Under the pieces are notes generated by a model. That model made no database searches and had not been told where the DNA came from. It was given only the letters and a program-made list of their open reading frames with translations. Of a stretch of DNA of 63,241 nt, positions 60,992-63,241 are shown in pieces. The stretch lies in contig JAGRKZ010000049.1 of assembly GCA_020442065.1 (NCBI GenBank), positions 1-63,241 of the forward strand, given 5' to 3'. The stretch comes from Bauldia sp. (GTDB lineage: Bacteria; Pseudomonadota; Alphaproteobacteria; Rhizobiales; Kaistiaceae). Each line of letters opens with the position of its first letter. The stretch's first letter is position 1. Both the position numbers and the translations under genes were made by a program.

Positions 60992-62101
60992 TCAGTGCAC
61001 CGATTTGATGACGCTGTTGATCTCCGACGCCTTCTCCATATGGGCGATATGGCCCACACCCGGGAGTCGCGTGACGGACACCGTCGCTGGTAGACCCTCG
61101 GCGTGGCGGGCGGGAAGGATGCGATCCTCCTCGCCCCAAACGACCTGAACCGGCACCTTGACCGTGGCCAGGCGATCGCGGAGCGACGCCTTCTGGCTGC
61201 CGCCGCCGAAGTTGGCGTCGGCGATGGTGCGCAGCGCAGCCGGCGCCCCATCGAGGCGCTTGAACTTGAGCACGTCCTCGACCATGTCGGCGCTGACCAT
61301 GCCTGGATTGGCGACCAGCATCTCGAGGACCGGGCGGAGCTTCCGCGACCGGGTCTCGGAAATGAAGCCCTCGATAAAGTCGGTGGCGATCTCCGGTCCA
61401 AGGCCAGCGGGAGCAACAAGCGTCAACGCCGCGACCCGGTCAGGTGCGGTTCCGGCGATCTCGACGGCGATGGCGCCACCGAGGGAATGACCAACGAGGT
61501 GGGCCCGTTCGATCCCCGCCGCGTCCATGTAGGCCTTCACCGTACGGGCGAGCCCTTCGACGGACCCGTCGTCGACCTGCTTCGACGAGCCGCCGTGCCC
61601 CGGCAGGTCGATGGCATAGACCGGCCGATCGGCGGCCAACGCTTCCTGGTTGAACATCCAGGTCGCAAGATCTGCACCGAAGCCGTGGATCATCAGAATC
61701 GGGGTGCCGTCGTCCGGGCCAAGACACAGATGGCGAATGGTGCGGCCTTCGACCGTGATCGGCTCCGCGGAGGGCGCATCGACGTCTTCCTTCACCGCCG
61801 TCGTGAAGGAAGCGAGAAAATCGGCGACGAACGCATCGATCTCGGCATCGGAGACCTCGCCCTCGGTGACGACGCCGAGCAGGGCGCCGACCGGCACGGT
61901 ATCGCCCTCGCCCACTACCTTGCGGCGAAGCACCCCGGCGACCGGGCTCTCGAAGACATTGGCGATCTTGGAGGTCTCGATGTCCATGATCTCTTCGGCG
62001 AGAGCGATGGAGGCACCCTCCTCCACCGCCCAGCGGGCGAGCATGCCTTCCTCCATGGCCAGTCCCCATTTCGGCATGGTGATCGCCTGGATGGCGGGCA
62101 T
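60992..62101 (-). CDS. acoC: Acetoin-dehydrogenase-type E2: lipoyl domain fused to alpha/beta hydrolase
   Basis: A 369-residue protein started at ATG 62101 (GGGAGAG upstream; a GTG at 62179 overlapping the E1 beta stop is an alternative). Residues 1-80 are a lipoyl domain with the acceptor Lys45 in IETSKIANVF. Residues about 130-369 are an alpha/beta hydrolase with MIHGFGADL, nucleophile motif VGHSLGG, late Asp (GEEDRILPARH) and final His (GVGHIAHME). This fusion is characteristic of AcoC, the acetyltransferase of the acetoin complex, and replaces the normal E2 catalytic domain. It follows E1 beta on the same strand. Confidence 0.86.
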   Translation of the reverse strand: MPAIQAITMPKWGLAMEEGMLARWAVEEGASIALAEEIMDIETSKIANVFESPVAGVLRRKVVGEGDTVPVGALLGVVTEGEVSDAEIDAFVADFLASFTTAVKEDVDAPSAEPITVEGRTIRHLCLGPDDGTPILMIHGFGADLATWMFNQEALAADRPVYAIDLPGHGGSSKQVDDGSVEGLARTVKAYMDAAGIERAHLVGHSLGGAIAVEIAGTAPDRVAALTLVAPAGLGPEIATDFIEGFISETRSRKLRPVLEMLVANPGMVSADMVEDVLKFKRLDGAPAALRTIADANFGGGSQKASLRDRLATVKVPVQVVWGEEDRILPARHAEGLPATVSVTRLPGVGHIAHMEKASEINSVIKSVH

Positions 62102-62175
62102 GGCGGACTCTCCCTTCGTCTCTGACTTTTCTGCGTCCTCGTCGGCCCAGAACGGCGTAACCCGCTGCGGTCCAC

Positions 62176-63204
62176 TCACTCGGCGGCTTCCTTGCGCTCG
62201 TGCTCCATCACGCCGCGAACCGCCGCCTCGATCTTGTCGACGCCGGGGATGTAGAGATCTTCGAGCACGGACGAGAACGGCACCGGCACATGCGGGGCAG
62301 TGACCAGCCGGATCGGCGCGCGGAGCGCATCGAACGCATGCTCGGCGACGATGCCGGCGATGTCGCTCGCCATCGAGCAGCGCGGGTGGGCCTCGTCGAC
62401 CACGACCACGCGGCCGGTCTCGGTGACCGTCTCGAGGATGGTCTCGGTATCAAGCGGCGAGGTGGTGCGGGGGTCGACCACGGTGCAGCTGATGCCGACC
62501 TTGGCGAGGTTGTCGGCGGCCTCATTGGCGAAGTTCACCATGCGCCCGAAGGCAACGATGGTGACGTCGTCGCCCTCGCGCGTGACGTTCGCCTCACCGA
62601 AAGGAATGGCGTAGGGCTCGTCCGGCACCTCGCCCTCCATGTCATAGAGAGCCTTGTGCTCGAAGAAGATCACCGGATCGTTGTCGCGGATCGCCTGGGT
62701 GAGCAGACCCTTGGCCTCGTAGGGGTTGGAAGGCAGCGCCACCTTGAGCCCCGGAATGTGGGTAAACATCGGGTAGAGGCACTGGCTGTGCTGCGAGGCG
62801 GCGCGGAAGCCGGCACCATACATGGTGCGGACGACCAGCGGCGTGACCGCCTTGCCGCCGAACATGTAGCGGAACTTGGCGGCCTGATTGAAGATCTGGT
62901 CGAAGCAGACGCCGACGAAGTCGACGAACATCAATTCGACGATCGGGCGAAGGCCGGTGGCCGCCGCCCCGACGGCGGCGCCGACGAACGAGATCTCGGC
63001 AAGGTGGGTGTCGAGCACCCGGTCCGGGCCAAACTGCGGGCGGAGACCCTTGGTGACACCAAGCGGACCGCCCCAGGCATCCTGGTCGCCCGCGGTACCG
63101 GTGCCGCCGGCAATATCCTCGCCCATGATGATGACGCGCGAATCGCGCTCCATCTCCTGACGGATCGCCTCGTTGATGGCCTGGCGATAGCTCTTCTTCG
63201 ACAT
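62176..63204 (-). CDS. acoB: Acetoin/2-oxoacid dehydrogenase E1 component, beta subunit
   Basis: A 342-residue ThDP-binding E1 beta subunit (MGEDIAGGTGTAGDQDAWGG, VLDTHLAEISFVGAAVGAAATGLRPIVELMF, FRAASQHSQCLYPMF, SNPYEAKGLLTQAIRDNDPV, FEHKALYDMEGEVP, DPRTTSPLD). With E1 alpha it cleaves acetoin or a similar keto compound. GAGGAGGG precedes the ATG, and the end of a probable E1 alpha gene is just upstream. True substrate could also be another alpha-diketone-like sugar fragment. Confidence 0.88.
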   Translation of the reverse strand: MSKKSYRQAINEAIRQEMERDSRVIIMGEDIAGGTGTAGDQDAWGGPLGVTKGLRPQFGPDRVLDTHLAEISFVGAAVGAAATGLRPIVELMFVDFVGVCFDQIFNQAAKFRYMFGGKAVTPLVVRTMYGAGFRAASQHSQCLYPMFTHIPGLKVALPSNPYEAKGLLTQAIRDNDPVIFFEHKALYDMEGEVPDEPYAIPFGEANVTREGDDVTIVAFGRMVNFANEAADNLAKVGISCTVVDPRTTSPLDTETILETVTETGRVVVVDEAHPRCSMASDIAGIVAEHAFDALRAPIRLVTAPHVPVPFSSVLEDLYIPGVDKIEAAVRGVMEHERKEAAE

Positions 63205-63218
63205 GGTTTTCGCCCTCC

Positions 63219-63241
63219 TCAGTACGAGACGTAGACGTCGG
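63219..63241 (-). CDS. Probable E1 alpha subunit, last codons only
   Basis: On the minus strand the sequence before the E1 beta start reads six codons (DVYVSY) and TGA at 63219-63221, 14 bases upstream of the next ATG. A short C-terminus in this position fits an E1 alpha gene in the usual alpha-beta-E2 order. Only the tail is inside the window, so the call is contextual. Confidence 0.45.

Noticed and set aside
1..63241. CRISPR arrays, insertion sequences, prophage or conjugative genes
   Set aside because: No regularly spaced repeats, transposase-like proteins, terminal inverted repeats with duplications, or phage structural genes were seen.

Overview
This is a very GC-rich, tightly packed chromosomal segment. 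It most likely comes from an alphaproteobacterium of the order Hyphomicrobiales (Rhizobiales). The support is two phasins beside a PdhS/DivJ-like PAS kinase, a tRNA-His that lacks G-1 and carries A73 (typical of this group), a TamA/TamB pair, a DUF1236 protein, and carbohydrate transport and catabolism genes of rhizobial type. No insertion sequence, prophage, CRISPR array or origin is visible. The organism call is an inference from gene content.

Layout. 0-4.8 kb: the N-terminal part of a sensor kinase running off the left edge, two phasin genes (the second behind a promoter with paired PhaR-like sites), a secreted AcpA/phospholipase-type phosphoesterase, tRNA-His and a small exported protein. 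5.1-11.0 kb: a five-gene same-strand cluster encoding a hemerythrin-like protein, an E1/ThiF-type RiPP partner protein with a zinc tetracysteine, a YcaO cyclodehydratase, a shortened SagB-like nitroreductase and a 737-residue protein I do not recognise. This looks like a thiazole/oxazole-type (TOMM) modification system with no visible precursor peptide, and it is the most novel item here. 11.0-14.9 kb: cytochrome c, a ThDP enzyme and a two-pass adenylate-cyclase-like receptor with a periplasmic CxxCH sensor domain. 15.0-19.3 kb: a decaying or mis-sequenced block with a frameshifted AraC regulator, one intact DUF1254 gene and one frameshifted DUF1254 gene. 19.3-29 kb: a Tat-exported YtcJ-like amidohydrolase, small proteins, VOC, DUF4432, an aldehyde dehydrogenase, a DUF1045 2H protein, an SDR and a DXD glycosyltransferase. 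29-38 kb: tamB with a large internal duplication, tamA, a YqaA-type membrane protein and an SH3/DUF1236 protein.

38.2-51.3 kb, all on the minus strand, is a catabolic regulon: GntR/FCD regulator, D-apionate lactonase (ApnL), then RuBisCO-like protein, DUF1537 kinase (OiaK), D-apionate oxidoisomerase (ApnO), HpcH/HpaI aldolase and D-2-hydroxyacid dehydrogenase as a run of overlapping genes, then a complete sugar-type ABC transporter. Together they can import an apiose/apionate-like branched sugar acid, open its lactone, oxidise and isomerise it, phosphorylate it and cleave it. An inverted repeat of GntR type overlaps a -10 element in front of the RuBisCO-like gene. Divergent from the regulator, 51.4-55.2 kb holds a plus-strand operon: DoeB-like deacylase, threonine-dehydratase-like enzyme, Gfo/Idh/MocA oxidoreductase and amidohydrolase.

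55.2-63.2 kb holds a signal-less SBP_bac_3 protein and an SDR, a GMC oxidoreductase, an SMP-30 lactonase, a DoxX-like membrane protein, a two-domain VOC protein and an acetoin-dehydrogenase-type complex (E2 with fused hydrolase, E1 beta, and the last codons of a likely E1 alpha) leaving the window. These suggest stepwise oxidation of a sugar or polyol to a lactone and later cleavage of a keto product; the substrate cannot be read from the sequence.
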